From NCBI GenBank assembly GCA_022495005.1, contig JAGYXB010000509.1, positions 248,001-312,000 of the forward strand: a stretch of DNA of 64,000 bases, written 5' to 3'. The notes beneath the pieces are model-generated. The model searched no databases. It worked only from the letters and a program-made list of their open reading frames with translations, and was not told the origin of the DNA. Positions 1-12,319 of this stretch are shown here, piece by piece. This stretch comes from Rhyacophila brunnea (lineage: Eukaryota > Arthropoda > Insecta > Trichoptera > Rhyacophilidae). The position numbers and the translations under genes were made by a program. Each line of letters opens with the position of its first letter. Position 1 is the stretch's first letter.

Positions 1-486
1 CTGTATATTAAATACCTTCTATGTGGTTTGAGTCATATTCTGAAAAAAACTGTTCTAAAAAATAGTCGTAAATGATATATATTTTTTAACATTTTTTGTT
101 GATCTAAATCATATAAGTATTAAAATTTGACATTTTTTTAATAATATATTTATTATTTAATAGAAAAATCGTATATTGTTTCCATGTTTTTATCACATAG
201 GATTAATTCTATATGTACCGTGTTGAATATGTTGAATAATATGTGAACATGCCATGTTCACGTAACATTATTTTAATACTGACCTATTGCGGCGGACGCT
301 TACATAGGTTCAATTATTACAGTGCATGATCTTGGATGCTCTCACACAGTAAGTATTAATTTAATATCGATTTTATTTTGTGATTTAATTTTTTTATTTG
401 ATATTTCCACAAGTGATTTAATACAGATGGTAGAAAAAAATGTGCATCACGTGGTAACAATAACTCATTTTCGTAAACATCACCAT
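1..486. other. AT-rich gene-free flank
   Basis: Low-complexity AT-rich DNA. The only open stretch is a 64-codon frame at 322-516 with no recognisable domain, which runs into the hairpin element that starts at 487. I treat it as chance. Confidence 0.5.
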
Positions 487-792
487 TGGGTCTATTCTAT
501 ACTTATCGAACACTAAATTGATAAATAGTATCAAACTTAGGGTAGGTTTGTATCAAAATATTAGCACTTATTGTAACAATTACACGAAGCCGGTTTTTAT
601 TGTTGCAATAAGTGCGACATTTTAACAGCAGCAAGATAGGTACTGTTAAAATATAGCACTTATTGCAACAATAAAAACCGGCTTCGTGTAATTGTTACAA
701 TAATTGCTAATATTTTGATACAAACCTACCCTAAGTTTGATAATATTTTTCACTTTATCACTTTAGCGGTCGATAAGCATAGAATAGACCCA
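487..792. repeat. Foldback hairpin element, about 306 bp
   Basis: Two arms of roughly 140 bp (487-628 and 643-792) are reverse complements with a few mismatches and small indels, around a 14-nt loop. The outer ends are TGGGTCTATTCTAT and the matching AGAATAGACCCA. Near the centre, ATTTTAACAG pairs with CTGTTAAAAT. The central arm segment carrying AAAACCGGCTTCGTG is perfectly paired. There is no ORF inside. This is the layout of a foldback MITE. I could not identify a convincing target-site duplication, so the superfamily is unknown. Confidence 0.85.
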
Positions 793-3700
793 CATATATG
801 AGGTAATTAATATATAAGAACGATATCTCGAATTTCATTCTTCATATATGATCAAAAATGCATTATATCAAGTCCTTTATGTGGACATATTAATGTTGAA
901 AGAAAATTGTCATCGTAGTTATAAACAAAACTGTATGATCAATATGAGTTACAGCAATAAACATTATATGTGAAGTGATTTATTTATTGCGATTCAAAAA
1001 TTAGATGTTGGTACAAACACTTTTTAATGTCCTATTGGATTGCATTGTGGATAGAGCAGTGCTATTACACTCATTTGCTATGCTATTCTGGGATTATTAT
1101 CCCGAAATGTGAATTTATACAATATTCCTCTATAATACATAGATAATGCAAGATTGCTGTAGACTATTTATTGTAAAAGGTATTGCAATAATTCCAAGCT
1201 AATTTAGTACACTACTACTACTGTAGGTTTCATTTATGATTAAAGCTAATATTTCTTATTACATATTATTATATTGTAATATAATAATGTAATTATATTA
1301 ATGTTAGATAAAGTAATAATATACAAAGTGGTTTTAGTACACATGGAAAATAAGGCTTTCAACTCAGGTCTGAAGAGTAACATACTATTATTTATACATA
1401 TATAGTTGAATTTAATACTTGTTAATAAATTAATCTTTATTCTTCTAAACGATGCTTTAATTTTTGTACTGAGTGTGACAACCGAAAATAATTTTAATAA
1501 AATGTACCTCTTTATCTACTTTTTGTGTAAAATGTGTTTAATTTAAAAATATTGTATTCTCCAGCAGTCGAAGTGGATGGTAGATTACGACAGTTAGTTG
1601 TAAACGACAGATGCAAACTAACTTTAAAGTACTATACATAGTAAGATGACCAGCAAAAAGAAATACTGTCCAAATAAACCGATGATGAAATTAATAATAA
1701 TATGTACAGCTGTACATTTCCGTTTTATTTAAATATTCTTCATTTCATTAATTGAGATAAAAATTTGATTGTGAAACGTATAACCCACTGTTCAAAAAGT
1801 ATTAAACCTTTGCCTGGGAAAACTACAATAACTCAAATGGTCTCCGCTTGAGTATCGTGAAGCTAGATGCAAAATTCCATACAACACCACAGCTCAAATC
1901 ATTTCATTATTTTGCGTTGAATTAAAATCAGATGGGTGCTGAGTATACTCACTTATTCACAGGTAGGTTGACTGTCAGTGATTGACGATTTCTACAGGTG
2001 ATAAATAAATTCACACTTGTGCATGAACATAACCTCCACCTCACCAGCAGAGAAGACCTTGTTCTAGAAAGAAAGGTCTGATGCTAATTGAACAACGCTC
2101 GTACATGTGCTGCACATGGTTTTTTGTAGATTAACGGGCCCAAATTTATATCAAAATATGCATATATTTAAGATTTTCAGTTCAGATTGTCAGCCACTGT
2201 TTTTATCTTTATCTATCCGTATTATGGATATTATCAACATAATAATAACTATCTCTAATGTCAATGTTAACTAAGACTCATATTTATAGTCTGAAATAAT
2301 CATATATATATATATTTAAAATATTTTGTGTATAGCTTTGTGTTTCCTATAATTATTTAACATTGAACAAAAAACAATGTTTTTACCTATTCTTTATAGC
2401 AATATTTCACAATACTGTTTTACCTACATACTCGTATGAAATACAAATTTAGATAGAAAATTGACGTAGATCTCATTTTATACTAGTTGAATTATTTAGA
2501 GTAAATAATTGCATACAAAATGTCATAAAAAACTCACAGAAAATACACGTCTGGACAATTTTTATTATTATGTTGTTTATTACTTCCCTTTGAAAGTTTT
2601 GTCCAACGCTGTGGTTTAAGAATTATTTTTTTGAGGATTGTTCCTTGTTAGCTATTATTTGCGACATGATTTTGTGGGGAGGTAGATAATGCAATAGATT
2701 GAGCTATCTGAGATTTTAGCACGGCATTCTGTTCATTAATCAATTCCTGTGATGGTATTTATTACCGGTATCACAAATAAAATGAAAGTTACGTTTTGTA
2801 CATAATGACAATTTTATTTATTTATCAAACATCACACTTTTCTCGTACAATGAATTTGATTAAAAATGTAATGTCAGATTTGTTTTAATGTCATTCACTT
2901 GTGAGCCACATAAATATATTTAAATCAGTTAAATCTAAATCGCATTTTTTCTTTTTACAATGTTGGAAATGAAAATGTTATAATTCTATTAACGTTTACA
3001 TGAATATATTTTAAATTGTTGTCATTTCTTTACAAATAGTCTTTTTCGAAAATTTTCATTTTTGCTTTTTAGGTAATGAAATTTAGTTATGTTCATATTA
3101 TTAATATTTTATTCAATATTATTTATGATGTGAGACATTGTATGCAAAAATGTTTGCTTACTTTTCAAACTTTTCAAGTTGATATTTTGCAGAACATGAC
3201 TTTACTTTCTATATCCAATTAAAAATACTTCATTATGAGGGGTTGTATTCACTAAACAACAAGTTGCAGTAATCAGATATGGTAATCTCATAGGTTTTCT
3301 ACAAATTATTGTAATGCAGCTCTATGGTTCATGTTTTCACAGCTAGTAAAAGTAGCATGTAGCTTTTACATAAACAAATTGCGACAACATGGTGAATAGA
3401 CAACCTAATAATTGTAACTAACTTTAATGATTTTTCTGTGGAAACTTGTAACATCTAAAATGATAACGGTCATAGTATTGTCTAACCAAAAAATTGTAAA
3501 TCATTTGAATTTGGAACATTTAAGAAGGAAGCTATATTTTATTATTTATCATTAATCTATGGATTCAGGCCCACCACCCCAAGAGTTAAAAAGCTGCCTC
3601 TCCAATCAATAAATAAACACATGAAAATTGCAACCTACAATGAAAATTTTCGAATTTTTGGAAGACAAAATTAAATTGGATGAAATAATATTATATTATA

Positions 3701-4889
3701 TTTCCCTAGATATTATAATTATGTCTCTAAATATCGCTGTCCTAAAAGTATTATGAATTGTATCATGAAGTGTAATTGCAAACAAAAATAAATATATTAG
3801 TTGGTATGGAGGATGTTGAAAATTATTTATTTTGTTGGTATACTTACATAAAACCTTGTTTTAAATGTATAAGGAATACAATACGTAATACAATTTGACT
3901 TAACCTGAAACGTTAGTGTTAGTAATTTCGTTTGGTGGATCCCTTTCTATTACAATATAATTGAATGGTAGTTTTTGTTGGTTTTTGATCAGCTGGGAGG
4001 ATATCTTTGAAATTTTTCCAAATTTGAATAATTTTTCTCCATTTTGCCACCCTTATATAGTGCACATATTATTATATCACATAATGGACGGGATGGGCCT
4101 GTATGGATTACATTTATTAGCCTGTCTTGAAACTTATTTTGAATTCCTTGCAGTATTCATAATAATAAATAATTATTTAGTTAGGTTTAATACACTTACA
4201 GTATACATATGGCGTAGTACAGAAATGAAGCATTCCACAATAACCAAACATTGTAATCTGAGAGAATATTTTTGATTTTTTTTACCAGCGTAATTTCACA
4301 AATAAGGAATTGAAAAATGGGATTGTTGATTTTATGAATGTCTGAACGATTTTCTTTTTTATAGGGAACCAAAACCATTTGAAAAAAAATCTCTGTCATT
4401 CTGTATATTTTAGAGAATTCGAGATACAGTGTGGCACATTTAATTTCTGTAAAATTTCATTAACCTAATTTCCTTATGGTGTACTATTTTTTCCCGCTTT
4501 GTTGTAATAACATGGTTGTGTTTTAAGTATTCACAGCATTTATTTAATGTTACATTATTTATAGAATAAGGATTTATTTATCTTTATTAATAATGTATAA
4601 TATAATGTTTTAAGGATGTGCATAATACTATGATGTAATGAAGCGTAATATGCAGAATGCATTTAGTAATATTATCATGAATTAATAATTAATACTTGTA
4701 ACTATTGTCCGTTACTGTTGAATATAAAATGGTTGCTGATATTTATATATTTTTATAAAATTGTCTATTGAAAAAGCAGGGTTTCAATTTACTGTCGAAT
4801 AATTGTGTATTAAATACAAGAATATATTTGTGTACCTACTCTTTGTAAAACATATAAATTTAACAATAATAACTGTGACATGTACGTAC
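793..4889. other. AT-rich stretch without recognised genes
   Basis: About 4 kb of AT-rich sequence with only short chance ORFs (for example 3961-4275 plus and 4196-4399 minus, which overlap each other and show no domain). Around 1790-2060 the sequence has a TTCAAAAAGTAT word and other features reminiscent of a decayed mariner end, but I could not pair it with a second end. No RNA gene was seen. Confidence 0.4.
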
Positions 4890-5285
4890 TTAAAATCTGT
4901 AGAAATAAATGTTTGTGTATATTTAGTATGTCTTTCATTTTGATATCTTTCACTTCTTGAATACCGGATAACCTGGAGAGACTGGTGGTTTTGGGCAGCT
5001 CCGAGGCAAAGCAGAGGAGCTGACTGGGGGCAGCCTTCATTCTGCTCTGAAAGAAGCTGAGAATCGAGAGGGATGAAATGTCTTGATCATTCAAAAGATA
5101 ACAGAATTCATGGTGGTCATAATCCTCAGCCACGAAGGAACATCCAAGAAGAGACTTCTTGAATATTCCCATCTGTATCAGATTGAATATCATGGTCATG
5201 TCATCTTGGTCTTCGTTGTAGCTATCATAAATAGGATTTGAACTATCCACGTAGATTTCTTCCTTTCCTTTTTCATGAATCTTTT
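4890..5285 (-). CDS. Possible internal exon of an unknown protein
   Basis: On the minus strand a frame stays open from about 5305 to 4810, and the stretch 5285-4960 is clearly less AT-rich than its surroundings, with many C/G third positions. It could be an exon. A plausible acceptor (TCTTTCAG) ends at 5286, and a GTACGT donor-like site follows position 4890. The encoded segment is about 130 residues. It includes an acidic Asn-Pro-Ile-Tyr-Asp-rich start, a hydrophobic-amphipathic middle (MGIFKKSLLGCSFVAED), then a Ser/Leu-rich part containing QLLCFASELPKTTSLSRL. I recognise no domain. No ATG is required if it is internal; the first in-frame near-start codon is a GTG at 5250. Nothing nearby supplies partner exons. 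It could also be a fragment of an old element. Confidence 0.35.
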
Positions 5286-5461
5286 CTGAAAGACTTGGAT
5301 GATTTTATTTATACCCACTTGTTACTTTTTTGATGATTTTGGGATGTGGGGAAAATTATGTGTTACAAGTCTGTTACGACATGTTTGTATGTAACTTTTT
5401 TTAGAAACATCAAAATAATCATTTAAATGCTTCTCTAAATGTACCTAATCAGGTGGGTACT

Positions 5462-5906
5462 CAGTGACGTCCCTAGACAAAATGCCGCCCCATGGCAGCG
5501 CCAAAACGCCGCCCCATTATTATACATTATTTTTTATCATCCTTTCCTGACTCCAACATCTAATAGTATCTAAAGTATGTACCAATCTATAATTAATACC
5601 TATAATTCACAAATCTGAACATATCATTGCTGATCATCAAGGACCTGACGTCCAAGAACAACGGAAGTAAACTAGACATCGCGAACCCTGGGAACAAATA
5701 CAGCCCTGTTAAACCTTTTATGTTAATTAGTACATTTTGTTTCCAACCAGTGAGCTGAATTTTTGAATGGAAAGATGTTTCGGTTGTTACTAAATTTAGG
5801 TACCTATTTCTATATATGTCTAAAGATTTTCCCCAATTTGCCGCCCTTCGAGTAACTGCCGCCCCCAAGAGATGCTCAATCTGCCTACCCCCACGGGACG
5901 TCACTG
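5462..5906 (+). mobile_element. hAT-like non-autonomous element, family A copy 1
   Basis: The element is 445 bp. It starts CAGTGACGTCCC and ends GGGACGTCACTG, a 12-bp perfect terminal inverted repeat. It is flanked by a perfect 8-bp duplication TGGGTACT (5454-5461 and 5907-5914). Ends of CAGTG/CACTG type plus an 8-bp TSD are diagnostic of the hAT superfamily. The interior has GCCGCCCC motifs near both ends and no transposase. Minus-strand ORFs inside (5593-5904) share a short FAMSSLLP-like segment with copy 3, but this may only reflect shared DNA. Sister copies are at 11157 and 26921. Confidence 0.93.
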
Positions 5907-6119
5907 TGGGTACTATTCATTACATAAATATAAATAATAGAAGTCACTCGACAAAGGGGTAACTGCTGAACAATTGGAGTGATTATGGATATCATATTGA
6001 AAGAAATGGTATCGATACTTATGTTGTAAGGTATGGGAAGCAAAGTATTCGAGTATATATCAGCCAAAAATTTTGATGCTTTTTTGATATCCCTAACAAT
6101 TAAACATTCATATTGAAAG

Positions 6120-6235
6120 GGTGCTAAATAATCATATAGCTGCCCTAAAAACCCGCTGCGTTGATGAACTCATGAGGAATGGAAGAAGATACAGAGAGGC
6201 TTTCTTCTAGCAGTGGGTCAACACCGGCTGATGAT
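6120..6235 (+). mobile_element. LINE 3' tail fragment
   Basis: The segment CTTCTAGCAGTGGGTCAACA followed by CCGGCTGATGAT is the sense-strand version of the ATCATCATCAGCCGG...CCACTGCTGGA tails seen inverted at 11880, 19441, 22570 and 63578. This is the 3' end of a non-LTR retrotransposon of the type abundant in Lepidoptera. Only about 100 bp remain. Confidence 0.6.
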
Positions 6236-6855
6236 AAATGTAATAGTTTGTGTCGTAATTTTTTGAAATCGGTAAATAAATATTTTCCATAAATTTCTTG
6301 TTTCACCTCTCCATACTAATCTTTCTAAATACCTACCTATCTAATATGTTGTGATAAAATCAAATAGTTAACAATATAGATTGTAACGGCCTGAATAGGC
6401 CATGTGGTGATTCTTCTGAGGTGCTTAAGTTAGCGTACAGCTAATTTTAACAACTTATTATTATTAGTCTCCGGTGTAAGTGCTATTATAGTGGATAGGT
6501 ATTTTACCAACAAATTAATTAATTCATAGACATTACTTACAACTAGGATCATAGAAATGACATGAGAGATATGTACATCTTACATTTATAATCTGACATA
6601 AAGCTTTAATTCAAATTTCACAAACAATGAAAAAATATCTAGCCTTTTTACATTAGTCACACCAACTACTGTTATTGATAATTAATTTTCCTGCCAATTA
6701 TGAGTATATTGCACAGAACAGATAATAAATAGAATTTCGATAGGCTATATTCAATATGCTACACTTTGATGCAGGGTTTTGAATGTGTGAGTGTCCTACG
6801 AAAATGTAACACGCATTATGCACATGCAATAGTGTGTGTAATACACCAATATTAA

Positions 6856-7208
6856 GGCTATACTTCAGCTGAGGCATGGTCTATTAGATCGTGACTAGGC
6901 GATGCGCGGATTGTGCAAATGACGCGAGCTGAACGACATATAATTTGTCATAAAAATTCAACATGCGTCCTTTTAATGTCATGTTTATTATTATATTAGT
7001 AATAATTCATTGTAATATTTTCTTTTTCAAGTACATGCGGAACGTTTTTTAGTCATCTTTACACGATTTAAGAATATATTCCTCCGACGCCATCACAAAA
7101 CAAATTGACGTGCTCACACCTCGACTGTCAGTCTCCGATTGGCGACGACTGCGAAATTTCGTTCCACATACTGTTGAAAATTATTTGGCGTTTCACTTAT
7201 GTACGCTC
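6856..7208 (+). mobile_element. TTAA-flanked (piggyBac-like) MITE, copy 1
   Basis: The 353-bp element lies exactly between two TTAA tetranucleotides (6852-6855 and 7209-7212), the target duplication of piggyBac elements. The left end begins GGCTATACTTCAGCTGAGGC. The right end, read inward, begins GAGCGTACATAAGTGAAACG. There is no coding capacity. It is homologous along its length to the copies at 10061-10603 (opposite orientation), 23672-23912 (truncated) and 37073-37429. Confidence 0.8.
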
Positions 7209-7254
7209 TTAAATGGGCGTCAATGCATAAACCAAGAGCAGTTGTCAGTATTCA

Positions 7255-7390
7255 ATATATGACGTATTCTTGACAAGTGTTTAAGTTTATCCCGGATTCT
7301 TCCTTACTCGATATCGGTAACCTGCTACTCCTTACCCGTTAGGTATTTCAATTCGCAATATTTCTGAGTTCCCTGGTATATTGCTATAAG
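7255..7390 (+). mobile_element. 3' fragment of a non-LTR element
   Basis: ATGACGTATTCTTGACAAGT and the following AAGTTTATCCC...ATTCTTCC, then GAGTTCCCTGG-like sequence, match the reverse complement of 42900-43045, the 3' untranslated end of the RT fragment at 43017-44300. So this is a second, 5'-truncated copy of that LINE on the plus strand. Confidence 0.65.
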
Positions 7391-7802
7391 ACAGCCAGGA
7401 ACTGTAACTTTTAAAAGTTATAACTTGTTATAACTTGCAAGCTTAAAGACTCAACTGTTGAACGAACTTAGTAGACTCTCGATTCTCGATATCGCAAAAC
7501 AAACTTTTCGAAAATAAAGCATTTACAACAATTTCTAGAATCAAATAATTAATAATACGAATTAGCTTCTTCATTATGTGGGTATATCTGTCTATTTTTT
7601 TCCCGTATTTCACCTGTGCGATCTCAAATACCTAATTAATATTTAAAATAACATTTAAAACCTACTGGTTTGACACCACTGGGAAGACGAAAATATTATG
7701 TATGTATAGATATTATATTTCTGTCCAATGCAGAGGAAATAAGTGCTTGTTTATATAAAAGAAAATTATTTTCCGTATTATTTAATATACGTACTAAACA
7801 CA

Positions 7803-7830
7803 CAGTGGCGTAACGCATAACTGTCAAAAT
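7803..7830 (+). mobile_element. Orphan hAT-type terminus
   Basis: CAGTGGCGTAACGC has the CAGTGGCGTA form of a hAT left end. The matching right-end form TACGCCACTG occurs at 14748-14757 and GCTACGCCACTG at about 40668-40679, but no pair with a shared 8-bp duplication could be made, so these are isolated ends or chance. Confidence 0.3.
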
Positions 7831-8342
7831 ACCCTTGGCACGTAAAATTGAATATTAACTAGCGCACGCCTTCTAAAAGTGTGATGACCTTATTGTTTTT
7901 CTTCAGATTTTATTAGTTCTCGAAATGGAAACATCATTCACACGAAAAACAAAAACAAAAAACAACATATTATCAAGTCAAGTATTTTCACCGGAAGATT
8001 TTCTTTTCGACGAATTATGACCCTCGTTCTCGCAGCCCCTGAATGTTTATTTATTTTTTGAACACTGCCCATTACGCCTTACATGCATGCAGTGGCTTCC
8101 CACGAGGGCAGACAGATTATGCGATGAATTAAGAGAAGCATATGAAAAATACAACTTTTTATAAAAGATTCAGCGAAGACGAGAAGTTTTTGAATGCGGT
8201 GCTGACGACTATTACAACTTACTTTCAATTTTAGTGAATACGTATATCAGATAACCTTTGCATTTATACATTAAAATAACATAATTCAGTAGGGAAAGAA
8301 TTTATATAAACACTAATACAAAAAAGTTGGGTGCAGCGCAGG

Positions 8343-8904
8343 TAGAGTTGGGTATTTCCCGAGAAAATCTCAATCTCGAGATTCGGGATTTCCAGAAAAT
8401 AATTCTCGAGAATTCCCGAGATATCGGAAAATTTAAAAATCCTAAAATCAGTGTAAAAACAGACAAATTCCAAAAAAATATGACTTTTTTTTATTTATGT
8501 AAGAAGACAAACAAAATTGAAGTAGGAAAACAAAAATAATTCAAAACATTACTTATTAAAATAGAATTTCAAAAAACACAGACTGTCAATCGCTGCATCT
8601 GACAATCGCATACGCTTTTGAGACACAAAATTCCCTGATGTTGCAAAAATTGCGCTCATTTTGAGTCGACGTTGGCTTAATTGTGTTAAATGCCCGATCA
8701 GTCTTTGAACGTTTTGTGTTTTATGTCCACTTTTTTCATATAGAAAATCATTTTTTCAACTAATATTTGATAATAAAGAAATCCAGAATCTCAAGAAAAG
8801 ATTCTCGAGATCCGGGATTTCCCGAAATGTTAAAAAATTCAATTCTCGAGATTCGGGATGGGAAATCTCGAAAATTTCTCGAGAATTCCCGAAACCCAAC
8901 TCTA
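8343..8904 (+). mobile_element. hAT-like non-autonomous element, family B copy 1
   Basis: This 562-bp element starts TAGAGTTGGGT and ends ACCCAACTCTA, a perfect 11-bp inverted repeat. It is flanked by the perfect 8-bp duplication AGCGCAGG (8335-8342 and 8905-8912). Both subterminal zones are packed with palindromic TCTCGAGA/CCCGAGA motifs, probable transposase-binding sites by analogy with other hAT elements. The ORFs crossing it (8264-8473 minus, 8327-8539 plus, 8756-8962 minus) are by-products of these palindromes. The sister copy is at 36148. Confidence 0.93.
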
Positions 8905-9924
8905 AGCGCAGGTGCAGCTGTTTGACACTGTATAGCGACGAAATTTTACCTAAGGAAGTCACTGTGTGAATCTCTACATGCCCATATTATGAATTGATTT
9001 TCCGATGTTTTCTTCATTTATAAAAAAAAAGTTTTTCGAACCAGTATATTTTGTTGCATTATCAATTTTAAGTTAGTGTACTGTTTCATGTTGGTGGTGA
9101 ATAAAAAAATACATAAATTTACACGAAAAATCGAACCATTTTCGATTTTCTGCCTCGTCATCTTCTTTTGCTACTGGGTGTACATAATTTATTCCTCTAA
9201 AATTAATTCAGTGGGTGATTGATGTCTACACAGAGTAATAATATTAAGACATAAACATAAAGCCTAGCAATGTTTAAACCAATATAAATAATGCCCGCAT
9301 ACAATAAAATAAATATACCTATACAATGGTTTGTAAACTTTGCCGCTACATGTACATGCACAATAGTTTTTGTTTGATATTCAATGCATAGACTTCAAAA
9401 TAATATTGCTATTAAATTAAATTCCGTCTTAACTGTCTAAACCACATTTAATTTAAATTAAGTTGCACAGTGCAGGTACATGGTGCAAAAAATCGCTCTT
9501 TAATCAAAACATTATTTCAAAAGATTGCTTTATTTGTCTATAGACATCCGCGGCAGAATATAATAGAGAAATACAGTTTTCTATACATTTTTTATTATTG
9601 TTTACAGGCATATAATAATGTATGTTTGCTGGGACTAAGCTTCACAATGTATTCTTATTATTATTCGAAACCTTCTCTATGAATCATTTTGATCAGATCT
9701 ATAAATTTAATAATATTAATATGTACTTTTGAATTATCGTGTTAATGACAATACACTTTTCTCTCATGATACGTGAGGTTCTACACATGCGCCGATTCGA
9801 CATTTGACTTTTTCTTTTTATAAGCGATAGATTTTTTTTTCTACCAAAAATGTCGTACCGACGCTATGTGCGGGGGGGTACAATAAGTTAGATTTGTTTT
9901 GAGAATGACAATAAAATCACATCA

Positions 9925-9995
9925 ATAAATTCGACGTGTTGCAGTCGAGATGAGTTTCTATATGCGACCGAGCTAAATATGTATGAGGTGATGAG
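9925..9995. repeat. Short dispersed repeat shared with 29590-29660
   Basis: CGACGTGTTGCAGTCGAGATGAG-like sequence followed by GAGTTTCTATATGCGACC matches 29597-29660 (CGACGTTTTGCAGT, GAGTTTATATGTGCGACC). The pair defines a low-copy repeat of unknown nature. Confidence 0.5.
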
Positions 9996-10060
9996 ATATA
10001 TTATTCTCTTAACAAATTTATATAATGTCAATATATTTGTACCCATTAATTAATCCTTAA

Positions 10061-10603
10061 GGTGATACATCAGTGAAACGGCAAATAATTTTCAACTATA
10101 GGCGCGACGAAATTTTGGACTCGATGCCATTCGGAGAGAGAACGTCGAGCTGGGAACACGTCAATTTGTTTCGTGTTGGCGACAGGGTTATTAGTTCTTA
10201 AATCGTGTAAAGATGACTAAAAACGTTACCCATTTACTTTAAAAAGAAAACATGTCAATGAATATACTATTATTGTTAGTATCTATTCATTAGTAGTAAT
10301 ATCGTATTATCTTCTTATTTCTCGTAAGTATACCTGACAAGTGTGTTCTTTTTATTAGATTTCCACAGCCTACCTCTTTTCAAAAGTCACCCTTCGCCAC
10401 TGATTGCTACTAATAGAGCATACGTTAAAGTGCCCACCACCACCCGTCATATATGCTCAGCATAAACCGAACATTAAATGTACGCATTTTGGATTTATAC
10501 GACAAATTATATTTCGTTTGGTATGCGTCATTTGCACCCGCGACCCGCAATCCGCGCATCGCCTAGCCACGATCTTTTTAGACCGTGCCTCAACTGAGGT
10601 GCC
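10061..10603 (-). mobile_element. TTAA-flanked (piggyBac-like) element, copy 2
   Basis: The 543-bp element is bounded by TTAA at 10057-10060 and 10604-10607 and lies inverted relative to copy 1. Read on the minus strand it begins GGCACCTCAGTTGAGGCACG, continues with GGCGATGCGCGGATTG, and ends with a motif whose inward reading is GGTGATACATCAGTGAAACG. It has about 190 bp of central sequence missing from copies 1 and 4, so it may be closer to the parent element. The ORF 10404-10607 has no transposase similarity that I can see. Confidence 0.8.
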
Positions 10604-10972
10604 TTAATAACTCTATTAGTTTTATTTTCCACAAATTTGTTATGATAATACTGTTCGTTGGCGGCGAGTTACATAATATTGTAATTCAAGTAAATGTAAT
10701 GTATAAGTGGTATATCGATGGCTTAAGTTTGAGAAACGCTGTTTTACTAGAGGGGTAATTGGAAGGGGAGGCTGCGTAGTAGCAATATAACTTCAGAAAG
10801 TGCGTGTCCGTGACCTATTTAAAGAATAAATGCACGGTAATAATAGTAAAATATTCTTGTTGCCGGCATATTTATATCCTAACTATATAATTTTTATTAG
10901 TTTTGGTCGTATTCTCTGTAAAATTAATTAGAAAGTACGTAAATTATTAAAAGTGCACCTGTCGCTTACAGC

Positions 10973-11815
10973 CTGTGTACACGTGCATGGATTTACTGCT
11001 GGCAGTAAATACGTATCGTCGCAACCATGCCAATAAAATTTAAATGTAAACACGCATTATCGTGAAAGTTGCAAGACTGCATACATCGATCAACAAAGTT
11101 TAGAGACTTCTGAATTTTCACGCGATAGCGATGGCAACTTGCACAATATCTGAACGCAGTGACGTCTCTAGATAAAATGCCGCCCCTAGGCAGCGCCGAA
11201 ATGCCGCCTCATTTTTTTATACATTATTTTTATCATCCTTTCATGAGTCGAATATCTAAGAAATGTGTTGTATGGATACATTACCAACAAAATATCAGAC
11301 TCATCGCAAATCTGCAAGTGTGGTCTCTGGTTTCTGGTCACCAAAGACGTTGAAGGGCAATGGAAGTAAACTAGATATCGTGAACCCGATAAAACCAGTG
11401 AGCTGATTTTATAAATGGAAAGATATTTTCATTTATTATTTATGTGTTTCATTTATGTGTCTCTGGTTTATGTAGCTATTTCTATATATTCCAAATGATT
11501 TTCCTCGATTTCCCGTCCTTCGAGTAACTGCCACCCCCAAGCGACGCTCAATCTGCCTACCCCCATGGGACGTCACTGTCTGAACGATTGTGGTGAATAT
11601 GCCGGGAAAAATATGAACAACACCGCGTCAGGGTCGTCAAAAAGTATTGATACTTTTTGACCAATACTTCGATACGATACCGATACGAGGTATTAATATT
11701 TTGTCTTTCGATATCACAATAAACTGGAGCGACAATCAGTATTTTTGTGTGTATACAGTTATTATCGCGATAGTTTAGACGCTATTGCTGGCAGTAGATC
11801 CATGCACGTGTACAG
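10973..11815. mobile_element. Inverted-repeat element split by a hAT insertion
   Basis: GTACACGTGCATGGATTTAC at about 10978 and its partner GTAGATCCATGCACGTGTAC near 11795 are nearly perfect reverse complements, followed inward by matching CTGCTGGCAGTA blocks. The outer ends read CCTGT. This suggests an element of about 840 bp (about 420 bp without the insertion) with terminal inverted repeats of roughly 40 bp. The family A hAT copy (11157-11578) is inserted inside it. The flanks CGCTTACAG and CGCTATTTG are only partly alike, so the duplication is uncertain. Confidence 0.6.
11157..11578 (+). mobile_element. hAT-like non-autonomous element, family A copy 2
   Basis: The 422-bp copy begins CAGTGACGTC and ends GGGACGTCACTG, with the perfect 8-bp duplication TCTGAACG at 11149-11156 and 11579-11586. 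It matches copy 1 throughout, including the ATGCCGCC start and the GCTCAATCTGCCTACCCCCA subterminal block. It lies within the inverted-repeat element at 10973-11815. The ORF 11159-11353 is not a gene. Confidence 0.93.
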
Positions 11816-11879
11816 GCGCTATTTGTAACATGATTATAGCAACATTGGAAAACAAACAACCACTGACATGGAAATAAAT

Positions 11880-12130
11880 ATCATCATCATCAGCCGGGGT
11901 CGATCCACTGCTGGACGAAGGTCTCCCCCAACTCTTCTTGATCCCTAGTTATTTGCTGCCACGTACATCCCACCGAACTTTATGCGTACGTATATCCAGC
12001 GGATTCTAGGTCGTCCCTGTTGACGTTTAATGTCCCTTGGGTACCACTGTATGACGGCATTTGTCCAGCGGTTGTCCACTCGTCGAGCGATATTCCAGTC
12101 CATTGCCATTTCATCCGACCTTTCGCTTAT
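11880..12130 (-). mobile_element. 3' end of a non-LTR retrotransposon, antisense
   Basis: The segment starts ATCATCATCATCAGCCGG and continues GATCCACTGCTGGACGAAGG. Read on the minus strand it gives an RT C-terminal pattern of the form RW-x-VIQWYPRD-x-GRPRIRWI followed by a short tail, with one stop and some decay. This ending is common in lepidopteran RTE-like LINEs. Only the last ~80 codons remain. Confidence 0.7.
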
Positions 12131-12319
12131 ATGTTTTAACTATTTAACTAAATTATCTGATCTGGGCAACACTTGTACGAATTTCATTCCATTTGAGATG
12201 AATGCTTTGCCTAATAGAGGCACTTGCAATTTGAGATATTTTGTTGATAATTTATATTTTAAAATAGTTTCAACGTTTTACGTACCTACTTATATATTTT
12301 TTTTAATGTTTTAAGATAG

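Noticed and set aside
322..516. 64-codon ORF at the left end
   Set aside because: AT-rich, without a domain, and it runs into the 487-792 hairpin; chance.
1790..2060. Decayed mariner end
   Set aside because: A suggestive TTCAAAAAGTAT motif, but no opposite end or transposase residue could be found.
3961..4399. Overlapping ORFs of 104 and 67 codons on opposite strands
   Set aside because: Composition matches the background and neither has a recognisable motif.
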